DNA from: Nitrospinae bacterium bin107 | GTDB taxonomy: Bacteria > UBA8248 | Length of the DNA stretch: 64,000 nucleotides | Direction of reading: 5' to 3' | NCBI GenBank assembly: GCA_002238965.1 | Contig: MPNJ01000012.1 | Location: forward strand, 52,190-116,189 | Shown: piece by piece, positions 17,602 through 27,248 of the stretch | Layout of the letters: every line of letters starts with the position of its first letter | Numbering within the stretch: the first letter of the stretch is position 1 | Made by a program: the position numbers and the translations under genes | Notes under the pieces: model-generated | The model's input: only the letters and a program-made list of their open reading frames with translations | Told to the model about the DNA's origin: nothing | The model's database searches: none

Positions 17602-19506
17602 ATGGATAGTCTGACCCTCATATTGGCGTTTCCTCTCATCGGCGTGCTGGTGAACCTGCTCTTCGGCTGGAAGCGCGGGGAGAAGTTCGCCGGCTGGGTC
17701 GCGACTTTGGCGCTGGCGCTCGCGTTCGCGGCCTCGCTCGTGAGCTGGCTCCGCCTTCTAGCGATGCCCGAGAAGGGACGGCTCATCCGCGCCGTCCTGT
17801 TCGAGTGGATTCCCGTGGGCGCTTTCGAAATCCAGGCGAGCTTCTCGCTGGATCCGCTCTCGGCCGTGATGGCGCTCGTGGTCACCGGCGTCGGGACTTT
17901 GATCCATCTCTACTCGATGGGCTATATGCACAATGATCGCGGCGTGGTGCGCTATTTCATCTACCTGAACCTCTTCTCGCTCTCCATGCTGACGCTCGTG
18001 CTGGGCGACAACTTCGTGGTCATGTTCGTGGGCTGGGAGGCGGTGGGTCTTTGCAGCTACCTGCTCATCGGCTTCTGGTACGAGCGCAAGGCGGCGGCCG
18101 AGGCCGGCAAGAAGGCGTTCATCGTGAACCGGGTGGGTGATTTCTGCTTCCTGATCGCGCTTTTCTACATCTACAGCGTCGTAGGCTCGCTGGATTTCGC
18201 GGAGGTGTTCTCGAAGGCTCCGGGCTTGCTCGGCCCCGAGAGCGCGGCGGCGACGATAATCTGCCTGCTGCTTTTTGCGGGCGCCACGGGCAAGAGCGCG
18301 CAGATTCCGCTTTACGTCTGGCTGCCCGACGCGATGGAAGGCCCCACCCCGGTCAGCGCCCTGATACACGCGGCAACGATGGTGACGGCGGGCGTCTACA
18401 TGGTGGCGAGAGCGCACGTGCTCTTCGAACTCTCATCGACGGCGATGCTGGTGGTGGCGATCATCGGAGCGCTCACGCTGTTGATGGCGGCGTCCATCGC
18501 CCTGGTTCAGACCGACATCAAGAAGGTGCTCGCCTACAGCACAGTGAGCCAACTGGGCTATATGTTCCTGGCATGCGGCGTGGGCGCGTTTTCCGCGGCG
18601 ATCTTCCATCTGATGACTCATGCGTTTTTCAAGGCGCTCCTGTTCCTGGGCGCGGGGAGCGTGATTCACGCGCTTGACGGAGAGCAGGACCTTCGCCGGA
18701 TGGGCGGACTCCACGCGGCCCTCCCGCGAACGAGCAACACCTTCCTCATAGGCGCACTGGCCATCGCAGGCGTATTCCCCTTCGCCGGCTTTTTCAGCAA
18801 GGACGCCATTCTCTATTCGGCCATGACGGCCGAGCGCGGCGGGGTGCTCCTGTGGCTCGCAGGCGCGGCCGGCGCTCTGATGACGGCGTTCTACATGTTC
18901 AGGCTCTTGTTCCGCGTATTCTTCGGCACCTGCAGCCTGAGCCTGGAGGAGCAGCAGAAAGTCCATGAATCTCCGACCAATATGACGCTTCCGCTTCAGG
19001 CGCTGGCGGCGCTCTCCATCGTCGGCGGCTGGGTGGGGATTCCCATCATCACGGGGGCGAACGTATTCGGCGATTTCCTCGCTCCTGTTTTCGGCGGTCA
19101 CGGCGAGGCGCACCATGAGGTGGTGTTCGAGATACTGATGATGGTCTTTTCGCTCGCGGTCGCCTTCATCGGAATCTACGCGGCCTACAATCTCTATGTG
19201 CTCAAAAACGACGGCGGCAGCGCGTACGCGGAACTCTGGCCGAGAATCCACCGTCTTCTGGTGAACAAGTATTACGTGGACGAGATATACGACGCTTTGA
19301 TCATTCAACCGGTAAAGCGGGCGTCGATCTGGTGCTGGAGAGCGTTCGAAGACGGTCTGGTGGACGCGGCCGTGAACGGCGCGGGTTTTTTCGTGCAATC
19401 CCTGGGCGGCGTCCTGAGGCGTCTCCAGACGGGCTACGTGAAGAGCTACGCCGTATCGATGCTGGTCGGCGCGCTCGTGATTCTGCTGTACCTCACGGCC
19501 CGGTAA
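17602..19506 (+). CDS. nuoL: NADH-quinone oxidoreductase subunit L (cluster 1)
   Basis: The 634-residue antiporter-like subunit is at the distal end of the membrane arm. It shows FVGWEAVGLCSYLLIGFWYE with the channel glutamate, GKSAQIPLYVWLPDAMEGPTP with a membrane lysine, and VSALIHAATMVTAGVYM. The C-terminal part should form the long lateral helix and last anchor; LVDAAVNGAG lies near 595. ATG 17602 has only a weak ribosome site (AAGAA) and may be coupled to nuoK. Confidence 0.94.
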   Translation: MDSLTLILAFPLIGVLVNLLFGWKRGEKFAGWVATLALALAFAASLVSWLRLLAMPEKGRLIRAVLFEWIPVGAFEIQASFSLDPLSAVMALVVTGVGTLIHLYSMGYMHNDRGVVRYFIYLNLFSLSMLTLVLGDNFVVMFVGWEAVGLCSYLLIGFWYERKAAAEAGKKAFIVNRVGDFCFLIALFYIYSVVGSLDFAEVFSKAPGLLGPESAAATIICLLLFAGATGKSAQIPLYVWLPDAMEGPTPVSALIHAATMVTAGVYMVARAHVLFELSSTAMLVVAIIGALTLLMAASIALVQTDIKKVLAYSTVSQLGYMFLACGVGAFSAAIFHLMTHAFFKALLFLGAGSVIHALDGEQDLRRMGGLHAALPRTSNTFLIGALAIAGVFPFAGFFSKDAILYSAMTAERGGVLLWLAGAAGALMTAFYMFRLLFRVFFGTCSLSLEEQQKVHESPTNMTLPLQALAALSIVGGWVGIPIITGANVFGDFLAPVFGGHGEAHHEVVFEILMMVFSLAVAFIGIYAAYNLYVLKNDGGSAYAELWPRIHRLLVNKYYVDEIYDALIIQPVKRASIWCWRAFEDGLVDAAVNGAGFFVQSLGGVLRRLQTGYVKSYAVSMLVGALVILLYLTAR

Positions 19507-19541
19507 TGATTTTTCGATTCTTTGAGGAGCGTTAGGGGCGA

Positions 19542-21098
19542 GTGCCTGGAATAATCACTTCGATACTGTTCCTGCCCATGCTGGGCGGTCTGCTGCTCCT
19601 GTTCGCGCGAGAGGGTGAGCGCAAGGGGAGCGGAGGCGTTCGCGCGTTCGCGCTGGCGGTGTCGCTGGTCACGTTCGCTCTTTCGGCCGTGATGTACATG
19701 GGCTTCCGGCCCGGTTTCGCGGATATGCAGTTCGTCGAGGAAGCGGCGTGGATCCCGAGATTCGGGATTTCCTACAAGGTGGGCGTTGACGGCATCAGCC
19801 TGCTGCTCGTGATGCTGACCACCATCCTGACGCCCGTCGCGATTCTTTTCTCCTTCGAGGACGTGCGGAAAAAGACCAGACTCTACTACATGTCCCTGCT
19901 GTTCCTGGAGACGGGGATGCTCGGCGTGTTCTTCGCGCTCGATTTCTTCCTGTTCTACGTCTTCTGGGAAGGGATGCTGATTCCGATGTACCTCATCATC
20001 GGGGTCTGGGGCGGGGGACGCCGGATTTACGCGGCCGTCAAGTTCTTCCTGTACACCATGGCCGGAAGCGTACTGATGCTCGTGGCGATCATCTGGCTGT
20101 ATTTCACGAGCGGGGTCGGCACGTTCGACATCCTGGCGCATTTCAGAGAACCGGTGGACGCCGCCCTCCAGCCGTGGCTGTTCGCCGCGTTCGCGATCTC
20201 CTTCGCCATCAAGGTGCCGATTTTCCCGTTTCACACCTGGCTGCCCGACGCCCACGTGGAAGCGCCCACGGCGGGAAGCGTCATCCTCGCCGGCGTCCTC
20301 CTGAAGATGGGCACGTACGGCTTCATGCGGCTGGCGATGCCGCTGTTCCCGACGGCGGCGCGCGAGTTCGCGTTCCTCATCATATGCCTGGCGCTGGTGG
20401 GGATCATCTACGGGGCGCTCATGGCCATGGTGCAGACCGACGTGAAAAAGCTCGTCGCCTACTCCTCGGTGAGCCATCTGGGCTTCGTGATGCTGGGGCT
20501 TTTCTCCTTCAACCTCCTGGGCGCCTCGGGGAGCGTTATCCAGATGGTGAACCACGGCATCAGCAGCGGGGCGCTCTTCCTGATCGTGGGCTTCATCTAT
20601 TCGAGGAGGCACACGCGGCAAATCGAGGAATTCGGAGGGCTCCTTCGGGTGATGCCCGTGTTCTCGACGTTTTTCATCATCACGGCGCTGAGCAGCATCG
20701 GCCTCCCGGGGCTGAACGGGTTCGTGGGCGAGTTCACGATTCTGCTGGGCGCGTTCGAGCGCAACGCCTGGTTCGCCGTAATCGCGGCCACCGGCGTGGT
20801 TCTCTCGGCGGTCTACATGCTCTGGATGCTCCAGCGCGTGCTGTTCGGAGAGGTGAGCGTGCGGGCGAACCTGGGGCTCGCCGACATGAACAGGCGCGAG
20901 TGGCTCGTCATGCTGCCCATGGTGGCGTTGATGTTCTGGATCGGGCTTTACCCCAAACCGTTGTTCAACCGCATCGAGCCGTCGGCCAAGGCCTGGCTCA
21001 CGCAGGTGAACCGCCGGGTGCTGCGCGTGGAGAAGGCGCCTGAGCGGAAATTGCAAAAGAGCGCGCTCGCTTTTGAGCAAAGAGTCGAGGTGAAATAG
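19542..21098 (+). CDS. nuoM: NADH-quinone oxidoreductase subunit M (cluster 1)
   Basis: The 518-residue antiporter-like proton channel has WEGMLIPMYLIIGVWGG with the conserved glutamate, HTWLPDAHVEAPTAGSVILA and LLKMGTYGFMR with a membrane lysine, and VKKLVAYSSVSHLGFVMLG. Start GTG 19542 follows GAGGAGCGTTAGGGGCGA. The C-terminal 40 residues are hydrophilic (RRVLRVEKAPERKLQK), longer than in enterobacterial NuoM and shared in style with the cluster 2 copy. Confidence 0.94.
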   Translation: MPGIITSILFLPMLGGLLLLFAREGERKGSGGVRAFALAVSLVTFALSAVMYMGFRPGFADMQFVEEAAWIPRFGISYKVGVDGISLLLVMLTTILTPVAILFSFEDVRKKTRLYYMSLLFLETGMLGVFFALDFFLFYVFWEGMLIPMYLIIGVWGGGRRIYAAVKFFLYTMAGSVLMLVAIIWLYFTSGVGTFDILAHFREPVDAALQPWLFAAFAISFAIKVPIFPFHTWLPDAHVEAPTAGSVILAGVLLKMGTYGFMRLAMPLFPTAAREFAFLIICLALVGIIYGALMAMVQTDVKKLVAYSSVSHLGFVMLGLFSFNLLGASGSVIQMVNHGISSGALFLIVGFIYSRRHTRQIEEFGGLLRVMPVFSTFFIITALSSIGLPGLNGFVGEFTILLGAFERNAWFAVIAATGVVLSAVYMLWMLQRVLFGEVSVRANLGLADMNRREWLVMLPMVALMFWIGLYPKPLFNRIEPSAKAWLTQVNRRVLRVEKAPERKLQKSALAFEQRVEVK

Positions 21099-21100
21099 CT

Positions 21101-22579
21101 TTGGAAATCGTTCATCCCACCATCCATTGGGGATACCTGCTGCCGGTGATCCTGCCGGTGTTCGGGGCGGTGCTGGTTCTGATGTGGGACGCTTTTCTCG
21201 CAAAAGGGGAGCGCTCCGTCATCATCATCATTACGCTGATGACGCTGGCCGCCGCCCTGGGGGTGACGCTCGGCGCGCGCGCGCTGCCGGGCCTGGCCGC
21301 GTCGTTCGGCGGCATGTACCTCTTCGACGGGTTCACGCAGTTTCTCTACGTCGTCATCCTGTTCGCGAGCATTTTCTCGGTGCTCATCGCCGCGGCCCAG
21401 CGGGAGCTGGACGATACGCCGGCGGGCGAGTATTTCGGCCTCATCCTCTTCGCTACCTCCGGCATGATGCTCATGGCGGCGACGCGGAACCTACTGATGA
21501 TCTTCGTGGGTCTGGAAGTGTTCTCCCTGTCGCTCTACGTCCTGGCGGGTTATCTACGCGCGCGTCCCGAGGGCAACGAGGCGTCGCTCAAATACTTTCT
21601 GCTCGGTTCGTTCGCATCGGGTTTCCTGCTCTACGGCATGGCGCTCGTCTACGGCGCGACGGGGTCGGTCGACCTGATAGAAATCGCCACGCGGCTTCAC
21701 GAGAATCCCGCCTCGCGAGGGGCAGCCTTCCTGATGGGCCTGGGCTTCATGGTGGTTGGGCTGGGATTCAAGGTGGCCGCGGCGCCTTTTTACATGTGGA
21801 CGCCGGACGTATACGAGGGCGCGCCCACCGCGGTGACGGCGTTCATGTCCGTGGGTCCGAAGGCGGCGGCTTTCGCCGCGTTTTTCCGGGTTTTTCTCTC
21901 CGCGGGCGACGCCGGCGGAAGCTTCGATACGGTTTTTTGGGTGATGGCCGTGCTCACGATGAGCCTGGCGAACCTCGTCGCCATCTGGCAGTCCTGCGTG
22001 AAGCGGATGCTCGCCTATTCGAGCATCGCCCACGCCGGCTATCTCATGGTCGCGCTCGTGGCGTCGCGCTCGAGCGCCGAGTTGGCCACGAGCGGGTTTC
22101 TGTATTACATGCTCGTCTACGTTTTCATGAACATGGGCGCTTTCTGCGTGCTCACCCTCATCTCGAACATGCGCGAGGACGGCGGCACGAAGCTGGATAA
22201 CCTCGCGGGTCTGGCCTCTTTCCGGCCCGGGCTGGCGGCGGCGATGGCCGTGTTCATGGTCTCGCTCTCCGGCCTTCCGCCCACCGGGGGTTTCGTGGCG
22301 AAATTTCACGTGTTCAGCGCAGCGCTGAACGGCGGCTACGTCTGGCTGACCGTGATAGCGGTGCTCAACAGCGTGGTGGCCGTGTATTATTACCTGAGGC
22401 TCGTCGTGGTGATGTACATGCGCGAACCGCAAGGCGGCGTGGTGAAGCGCGCGCCGCATCCGGGCTGGTCCTACGCGGTCGCGGCGCTCGTGCTCGCCGT
22501 AGCGAGCACCCTGCAATTGGGGATTTTCCCCTCCTCGGTGCTGGATTTCGCCCATCGATCCACGGTCTTTTTTAATTGA
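21101..22579 (+). CDS. nuoN: NADH-quinone oxidoreductase subunit N (cluster 1)
   Basis: The 492-residue antiporter-like subunit ends the first operon. Segments include VGLEVFSLSLYVLAGYLR, ASLKYFLLGSFASGFLLYG and FKVAAAPFYMWTPDVYEGAPT, and the TM12 segment FVAKFHVFSAALNGGY with its lysine. The start codon is TTG 21101, two bases after the nuoM stop, with GAGGTGAAATAG upstream. A hairpin follows 24 bases after the stop. Confidence 0.93.
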   Translation: MEIVHPTIHWGYLLPVILPVFGAVLVLMWDAFLAKGERSVIIIITLMTLAAALGVTLGARALPGLAASFGGMYLFDGFTQFLYVVILFASIFSVLIAAAQRELDDTPAGEYFGLILFATSGMMLMAATRNLLMIFVGLEVFSLSLYVLAGYLRARPEGNEASLKYFLLGSFASGFLLYGMALVYGATGSVDLIEIATRLHENPASRGAAFLMGLGFMVVGLGFKVAAAPFYMWTPDVYEGAPTAVTAFMSVGPKAAAFAAFFRVFLSAGDAGGSFDTVFWVMAVLTMSLANLVAIWQSCVKRMLAYSSIAHAGYLMVALVASRSSAELATSGFLYYMLVYVFMNMGAFCVLTLISNMREDGGTKLDNLAGLASFRPGLAAAMAVFMVSLSGLPPTGGFVAKFHVFSAALNGGYVWLTVIAVLNSVVAVYYYLRLVVVMYMREPQGGVVKRAPHPGWSYAVAALVLAVASTLQLGIFPSSVLDFAHRSTVFFN

Positions 22580-22603
22580 CCTCAGGGGTTGGTTTTTCGA
22601 TTG

Positions 22604-22627
22604 CCGCCATGATATAAATCATGGCGG
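22604..22627 (+). terminator. Hairpin after the first nuo operon
   Basis: A perfect 10-bp stem (CCGCCATGAT/ATCATGGCGG) closes an ATAA loop. The downstream side is only moderately T-rich (TTCGTTCGATTTC) and the upstream side has GGTTTTTCG. It separates the two nuo clusters and probably ends or attenuates transcription of the first; some readthrough into the second is possible. Confidence 0.6.
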
Positions 22628-22749
22628 TTCGTTCGATTTCATGCTTTTGATCCGGGGGTTTTCGAGGGGAATGACCGCCTTGCGGCAACGATGATGGCGG
22701 CGCATTCTCATGACCCTTGGGGTATGCTGCATTTTGTGAGGGACCACGC

Positions 22750-23151
22750 ATGGATGCCATGGAGGTTGTAGGCGCGTTTTTCAGGGATTATCAGGTCATC
22801 AATCCCTACGTCCCCATCTTCCTGATCACGCTCATGGCGGCCGCCCTCGCGGCGAGCATTCTGATCTTCGCGCTGCTCGTCCGCCCGAACAACCCCGACT
22901 CCGAGAAGAACTCCCCCTATGAGTGCGGCATGCCCCCGCTGATGGAGGCGCACGAGCGCTTCTCCATCCGGTTCTACCTGCTGGGCATACTGTTCCTGCT
23001 CTTCGACGTGGAGGCCTTGTTCCTCTTCCCCTGGGCGGTGCGCTACGACGCACTCGGGCTGTTCGGATTCATCGAGATGATGCTGTTCATCGCCATCCTG
23101 TTGGTGGGTTATTTCTACGCTTGGCGAAAAGGAGCGTTGGAGTGGGCATAG
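22750..23151 (+). CDS. nuoA: NADH-quinone oxidoreductase subunit A (cluster 2)
   Basis: The second nuoA has 133 residues with the same three-helix plan: [20 protein letters not shown] in the first loop and [20 protein letters not shown] in TM2. ATG 22750 with GAGGGACCACGC upstream is chosen over an in-frame TTG 33 bases earlier. Compared with cluster 1 it has about 15 extra N-terminal residues. It overlaps nuoB2 by 10 bases. No strong promoter is evident in the 170 bases before it. Confidence 0.92.
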   Translation: MDAMEVVGAFFRDYQVINPYVPIFLITLMAAALAASILIFALLVRPNNPDSEKNSPYECGMPPLMEAHERFSIRFYLLGILFLLFDVEALFLFPWAVRYDALGLFGFIEMMLFIAILLVGYFYAWRKGALEWA

Positions 23152-23618
23152 TCGAGGGCAAGTTCAGCGATAATTTCGTCACGTCGAAAGTCGACAGCCT
23201 GGTCGCCTGGGCGAGGAAGAGCGCGCTTTGGCCGATGACCTTCGGCCTGGCGTGCTGCGCCATCGAGATGATGGCCTCGGGCGCTGCGCGCTACGATTTC
23301 GACCGTTTCGGCGTGATCTTCCGCGCCACCCCGCGCCAGTCCGACGTGATCATCGTGGCGGGCACCGTCACCCACAAGATGGGGGATGCGATTCGCAAGG
23401 TCTACGACCAGATGCCCGAGCCGCGCTGGGTGATCGCGATGGGCAACTGCGCCACCTGCGGCGGCCCGTACGCGAACTATGCGGTGATGCAGGGAGTGGA
23501 TGAAATCATCCCGGTGGACGTCTACATTCCGGGTTGCCCGCCCAGGCCCGAATCCTTGATGTGGGGCGTCATGCAGCTTCAGAAAAAAATTGAACAGGAA
23601 AAATACATCCGCCGGTAA
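23142..23618 (+). CDS. nuoB: NADH-quinone oxidoreductase subunit B (cluster 2)
   Basis: The 158-residue N2-cluster subunit has C38-C39 in [11 protein letters not shown]103 in MGNCATCGG and C132 in PGCPPRPE. It also carries a fifth cysteine, C106, where cluster 1 has threonine within ASTGG, giving a local C-x2-C. The start is GTG 23142 inside the nuoA2 3' end. Retention of all N2 ligands suggests the product still transfers electrons, although no nuoI accompanies this cluster. Confidence 0.93.
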   Translation: MGIVEGKFSDNFVTSKVDSLVAWARKSALWPMTFGLACCAIEMMASGAARYDFDRFGVIFRATPRQSDVIIVAGTVTHKMGDAIRKVYDQMPEPRWVIAMGNCATCGGPYANYAVMQGVDEIIPVDVYIPGCPPRPESLMWGVMQLQKKIEQEKYIRR

Positions 23619-23644
23619 CAACCTGCGGCGCACAAGGGAAGAAG

Positions 23645-24235
23645 ATGCCGGACGAGGTAGAGGAAAACAGCGAACAGACGAACGACGCTCCGGATGCCGA
23701 TGAGCCCGCCGAGGCCGTGAAGACTCCGCCCGGCGAGGATTTGAAGGAAGTGGTGGAATCGGCGTTTCCGGGCGCAGTTCTGGAGCAGAGCGCCTATCAG
23801 GACGATGAGGACGAGGCGACGTTCGTCGTGGGACTCGACTCCATCGTCGACGTGTCCACGCATCTGCGCGACCACGGCGATACGCTCTTCAAACTCCTCA
23901 CCGACTTGACGGCGGTGCACTACCCGGAGGCCGAAAATCCCTTCGAGGTGCTGTATCAGCTCTACAGCATCGAACATAACCGCAGGCTTCGCCTGAAAGT
24001 GCGGATCAAGGAAGGCCAGGCCATGCCTACGGTTTCGAGCGTATGGAGCAGCGCGGACTGGATGGAGCGCGAAATCTACGATTTGTTCGGTATCGAATTC
24101 GAGGGTCATCCGGATCTCAGGCGGATACTTCTGCCCGACAACTGGGGCAGCCATCCGATGCGGAAGGACTATCCGCTCGAGGGTCGGGGAGAGCGGATTT
24201 ACACCAAGCCGAAGCGCAAGGAAATCGGCGATTAG
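23645..24235 (+). CDS. nuoC: NADH-quinone oxidoreductase subunit C (cluster 2)
   Basis: The 196-residue 30-kDa-type subunit starts with an acidic extension of about 35 residues (EEVEENSEQT-like composition) and has the conserved core SADWMEREIYDLFGIEFEGH and RRILLPDNWGSHPMRKDYPL. The core is closer to the family consensus than the cluster 1 copy. ATG 23645 follows GGGAAGAAG. Confidence 0.93.
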   Translation: MPDEVEENSEQTNDAPDADEPAEAVKTPPGEDLKEVVESAFPGAVLEQSAYQDDEDEATFVVGLDSIVDVSTHLRDHGDTLFKLLTDLTAVHYPEAENPFEVLYQLYSIEHNRRLRLKVRIKEGQAMPTVSSVWSSADWMEREIYDLFGIEFEGHPDLRRILLPDNWGSHPMRKDYPLEGRGERIYTKPKRKEIGD

Positions 24236-24264
24236 AGCAACGCACTTTTTGAGGAAATGAGGGA

Positions 24265-25407
24265 ATGGTCGGCGTAGCGAACACGTCTCGCATCGAGCAG
24301 CAGAGCACCCTGCACGGGACCGAAGAACTCGTCATCAACATGGGTCCCCAGCACCCGAGCACGCACGGGGTGCTCCGGGTGATCCTGAAACTCGACGGCG
24401 AGACGGTGAACGACCTCGACTGCGACATCGGCTACCTGCACCGCGGCACGGAGAAGATCGGCGAGAACATCACCTACACGATGTTCATCCCCTATACGGA
24501 CCGCCTCGACTACATCGCGGCGCCCTCGAACAATCTCGCGTGGGTCACGGCGGTGGAGAAATTCTTCGACTGGGAGATCCCCATGCGGGCGCAGTACATC
24601 CGCTCGATGGTGGGGGAACTCTCCCGCATCGCCAGCCACCTGCTCTGGCTCGCCACGCACGCCCTGGACATCGGGGCGATGACGGTGTTCCTGTGGTGCT
24701 TCCGAGAGCGCGAGATGGTGCTCGATCTCTTCGAGACGGCGTTCGGCGGCCGACTGACGGTGAATGCCTTCCGCCTGGGCGGTCTGCACGAGGACGTACC
24801 GGACAAGTTCCTGCAACTCACGCAGGAGTTCATCGATATTTTCCCGAGCCGGATCGATGATTACGAGACGCTGCTCACGAACAACCGCATCTGGCTGCAG
24901 AGGACGCGTGACGTGGGCATCATCTCCGCCGAGGACGCGATGGACTTAGGATTGACGGGCCCGATTATCCGGGGCAGCGGCGTGCGTTGGGACTTAAGGC
25001 GCGCCAAGCCATACGCGGCGTATCCCTATCTCGATTTCGTCGTTCCCGTCGGCGAGAACGGCGACATATACGACCGCTATCTGGTGCGCATCGAGGAGTT
25101 GCGCCAGAGTACCCGCATCATCCAGCAGTGCCTGGACCAGCTTCCCGGCGGGCCGGTGACCTGCAAGACGCCGCGAACCATCAAGCCCCCGGAGGGCGAG
25201 ATATACCACAGCATCGAAAACCCCAAGGGCGAGTTCGGCTTCTACATCGTGAGCGATGGGACGACGACGCCCTATCGCGTCCGCATCCGCCCGCCCTCGT
25301 TCATCAACCTGGGGGGGCTCAAGAAGCTGTGCATCGGGCAGTTGGTCGCGGACGTGGTGGCCATCATCGGAAGCATCGACATCGTGTTGGGCGAGTGTGA
25401 TCGGTAA
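24265..25407 (+). CDS. nuoD: NADH-quinone oxidoreductase subunit D (cluster 2)
   Basis: This is a 380-residue 49-kDa subunit with NMGPQHPSTHGVLRVI, IGYLHRGTEKIGEN, and the C-terminal VVAIIGSIDIVLGECDR. The arginine in LHRG, where cluster 1 has threonine, matches most complex I sequences, so cluster 2 looks the more canonical of the two here. ATG 24265 follows GAGGAAATGAGGGA. Confidence 0.93.
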   Translation: MVGVANTSRIEQQSTLHGTEELVINMGPQHPSTHGVLRVILKLDGETVNDLDCDIGYLHRGTEKIGENITYTMFIPYTDRLDYIAAPSNNLAWVTAVEKFFDWEIPMRAQYIRSMVGELSRIASHLLWLATHALDIGAMTVFLWCFREREMVLDLFETAFGGRLTVNAFRLGGLHEDVPDKFLQLTQEFIDIFPSRIDDYETLLTNNRIWLQRTRDVGIISAEDAMDLGLTGPIIRGSGVRWDLRRAKPYAAYPYLDFVVPVGENGDIYDRYLVRIEELRQSTRIIQQCLDQLPGGPVTCKTPRTIKPPEGEIYHSIENPKGEFGFYIVSDGTTTPYRVRIRPPSFINLGGLKKLCIGQLVADVVAIIGSIDIVLGECDR

Positions 25408-25419
25408 GGAGTCGTTTCG

Positions 25420-26391
25420 TTGGACATGGCGCTAGAAGTCGCGGTCGCCGCGATAAAGATATTCATCGTGGTCAACGTGGTGCAACTCGTGGTGGCGTAT
25501 ATGATCTACGTCGAGCGAAAAGTGATCGCCCACGCACAGTTGCGCCTGGGGCCAATGCGCGTGGGCTGGCACGGGCTCCTCCAGCCGATAGCGGACGGGC
25601 TCAAGCTGTTTTTCAAAGAAGACATCATCCCCGACAAGGCGGACCGCGTTGTTTTCGTCCTGGCGCCCGTGATGGTGCTGGTGCCCGCACTGGTCGTCTA
25701 TGCGGTGCTGCCCTTCAGCGCGACGTTCTATATCACGCAAATCAACATCGGGCTGTTTTTCGTTCTGGCGATCAGCTCACTCGGCGTGTTCGGCGTGGTG
25801 ATGGCGGGCTGGGCCTCGAACAGCAAATACTCGCTTCTGGGCGCGCTCAGGAGCGCGGCGCAGATGCTGAGCTACGAGATATTCCTGGGCTTCTCCGTCA
25901 TCGGGCCGCTGATGCTCGCCGGTTCCCTGAACCTGCAGGAGATCGTACACGCGCAGCGCGACGTATGGTTCGTGTTCTATCAGCCGTTGGCCTTTATCGT
26001 CTTCTTCGTCGCGGCGCTTGCGGAGACGAACCGGGTGCCCTTCGACCTGCCCGAGGCGGAAACCGAACTCGTGGCCGGCTTTCACACCGAATACAGCGGG
26101 ATGAAGTTCGCGTTCTTCTTCCTGGCGGAGTACGCCAGCATGATGGTCATATCGACGATTGGCATCGTGCTGTTTTTCGGCGGATGGGAAGGGCCGGATT
26201 TCATTCCGCTCCCCGGCTTCGTCTGGTACTGCCTCAAGCTGGGCGCCTTCATGTTCGTGTTCATATGGCTGCGGGCGACGCTGCCGCGCTACCGTTACGA
26301 TCAGCTGATGCGCGTGGGATGGAAGTTCATGTTCCCGCTCGTGATGCTCAACATTTTCCTGACCGGATTCCTGAAGTACCTGTTCTTGTAA
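25420..26391 (+). CDS. nuoH: NADH-quinone oxidoreductase subunit H (cluster 2)
   Basis: The 323-residue membrane subunit follows nuoD2 directly; E, F and G are missing at this point. Segments are [53 protein letters not shown], and [23 protein letters not shown] 25420 fits the AAGGAG site 9 bases upstream better than ATG 25426. The next gene, 20 bases on, is nuoJ rather than nuoI. Confidence 0.93.
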   Translation: MDMALEVAVAAIKIFIVVNVVQLVVAYMIYVERKVIAHAQLRLGPMRVGWHGLLQPIADGLKLFFKEDIIPDKADRVVFVLAPVMVLVPALVVYAVLPFSATFYITQINIGLFFVLAISSLGVFGVVMAGWASNSKYSLLGALRSAAQMLSYEIFLGFSVIGPLMLAGSLNLQEIVHAQRDVWFVFYQPLAFIVFFVAALAETNRVPFDLPEAETELVAGFHTEYSGMKFAFFFLAEYASMMVISTIGIVLFFGGWEGPDFIPLPGFVWYCLKLGAFMFVFIWLRATLPRYRYDQLMRVGWKFMFPLVMLNIFLTGFLKYLFL

Positions 26392-26410
26392 CCAGCGGGA
26401 GAGACGCAGG

Positions 26411-26920
26411 GTGGAAATCTATTTCTTCTATATGTTCGCGGGCGGGATGATCCTGACCTCCCTGCTGATGATCACGCGCGCGAACGTGATTCACGCGGCC
26501 CTGCTGCTGGTGCTGACGTTCTTCTTCCTGGCGGGCGTCTTCGTGCTGGCGGGAGCGGAGTTTCTGGCGGCGGTGCAGATACTGCTCTACGCGGGCGGCA
26601 TCATGGTGCTCTACCTGTTCTCGATCATGCTGATGAACGTGGAGGTGGCCGTGCGGATGCGGCAGTGGCACCGCCAGGGCGTCGTGGTGCTCGTGGCGGC
26701 CGTGCTTCTTGGACTGGAAATATGGGCCGTGCTGGGGGAGGTGGAGTTCGGGGCGCCCAAGCAGTGGGAGTGGTCGCTGGGAGCCACGCCGGGCAACGTC
26801 GAAGCCCTGGGCGCGGTCTTGTACACGAAATTCCTGTTTCCCTTCGAGGTGGCCTCCATCCTCCTGCTGGCCTCGATGATCGGCGCCATCGTCCTTGCGA
26901 AGCGCACGATAGAGCGATAG
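26411..26920 (+). CDS. nuoJ: NADH-quinone oxidoreductase subunit J (cluster 2)
   Basis: A 169-residue membrane subunit with AVQILLYAGGIMVLYLFSIM as the conserved TM3 and SILLLASMIGAIVLAKRT at the C-terminus, the usual NuoJ ending. Start GTG 26411 has GGGAGAGACGCAGG upstream. It replaces the expected nuoI position after nuoH. Confidence 0.92.
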   Translation: MEIYFFYMFAGGMILTSLLMITRANVIHAALLLVLTFFFLAGVFVLAGAEFLAAVQILLYAGGIMVLYLFSIMLMNVEVAVRMRQWHRQGVVVLVAAVLLGLEIWAVLGEVEFGAPKQWEWSLGATPGNVEALGAVLYTKFLFPFEVASILLLASMIGAIVLAKRTIER

Positions 26921-26938
26921 AGGGAGAGAGAACCCGCA

Positions 26939-27241
26939 ATGATACCGATGACTCATTTTCTCGTCCTGGGCGCCGTCCTGTTCCTCATCGGCGCGATGGG
27001 CGTTCTGATGCGCCGCAACGCCATCATCATCCTGTTGTCCATCGAGTTGATGCTCAACGCCGTGAACGTGACCTTCGTGGGCTTCTCGCGCCACCTGGCG
27101 GACATGACGGGTCAGGTGTTCGCCATCTTCGTCATCACCGTGGCGGCGTGCGAGGCGGCCGTGGGGCTTGCGATACTCATTGCGCTCAACCGCGACCGCA
27201 CGATGGTCAACGTGGACGAAATCAACCTTTTGAAGTGGTAG
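26939..27241 (+). CDS. nuoK: NADH-quinone oxidoreductase subunit K (cluster 2)
   Basis: A 100-residue subunit with [19 protein letters not shown] and [18 protein letters not shown], carrying the two buried glutamates, and ending DEINLLKW. It has the same length and tail as NuoK of cluster 1, consistent with paralogy. An ATG preceded by GGGAGAGAGAACCCGCA. Confidence 0.92.
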   Translation: MIPMTHFLVLGAVLFLIGAMGVLMRRNAIIILLSIELMLNAVNVTFVGFSRHLADMTGQVFAIFVITVAACEAAVGLAILIALNRDRTMVNVDEINLLKW

Positions 27242-27248
27242 GGGAATC

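Noticed and set aside
19446..21203. 585-codon minus-strand frame over nuoM
   Set aside because: Composition (His, Glu, Arg-rich, no hydrophobic core) shows it is a shadow of nuoM, which has all family motifs.
26391..26411. A hidden short nuoI between nuoH2 and nuoJ2
   Set aside because: Only about 20 bases separate the two genes, and no C-x2-C-x2-C-x3-C motif appears in any frame of cluster 2.
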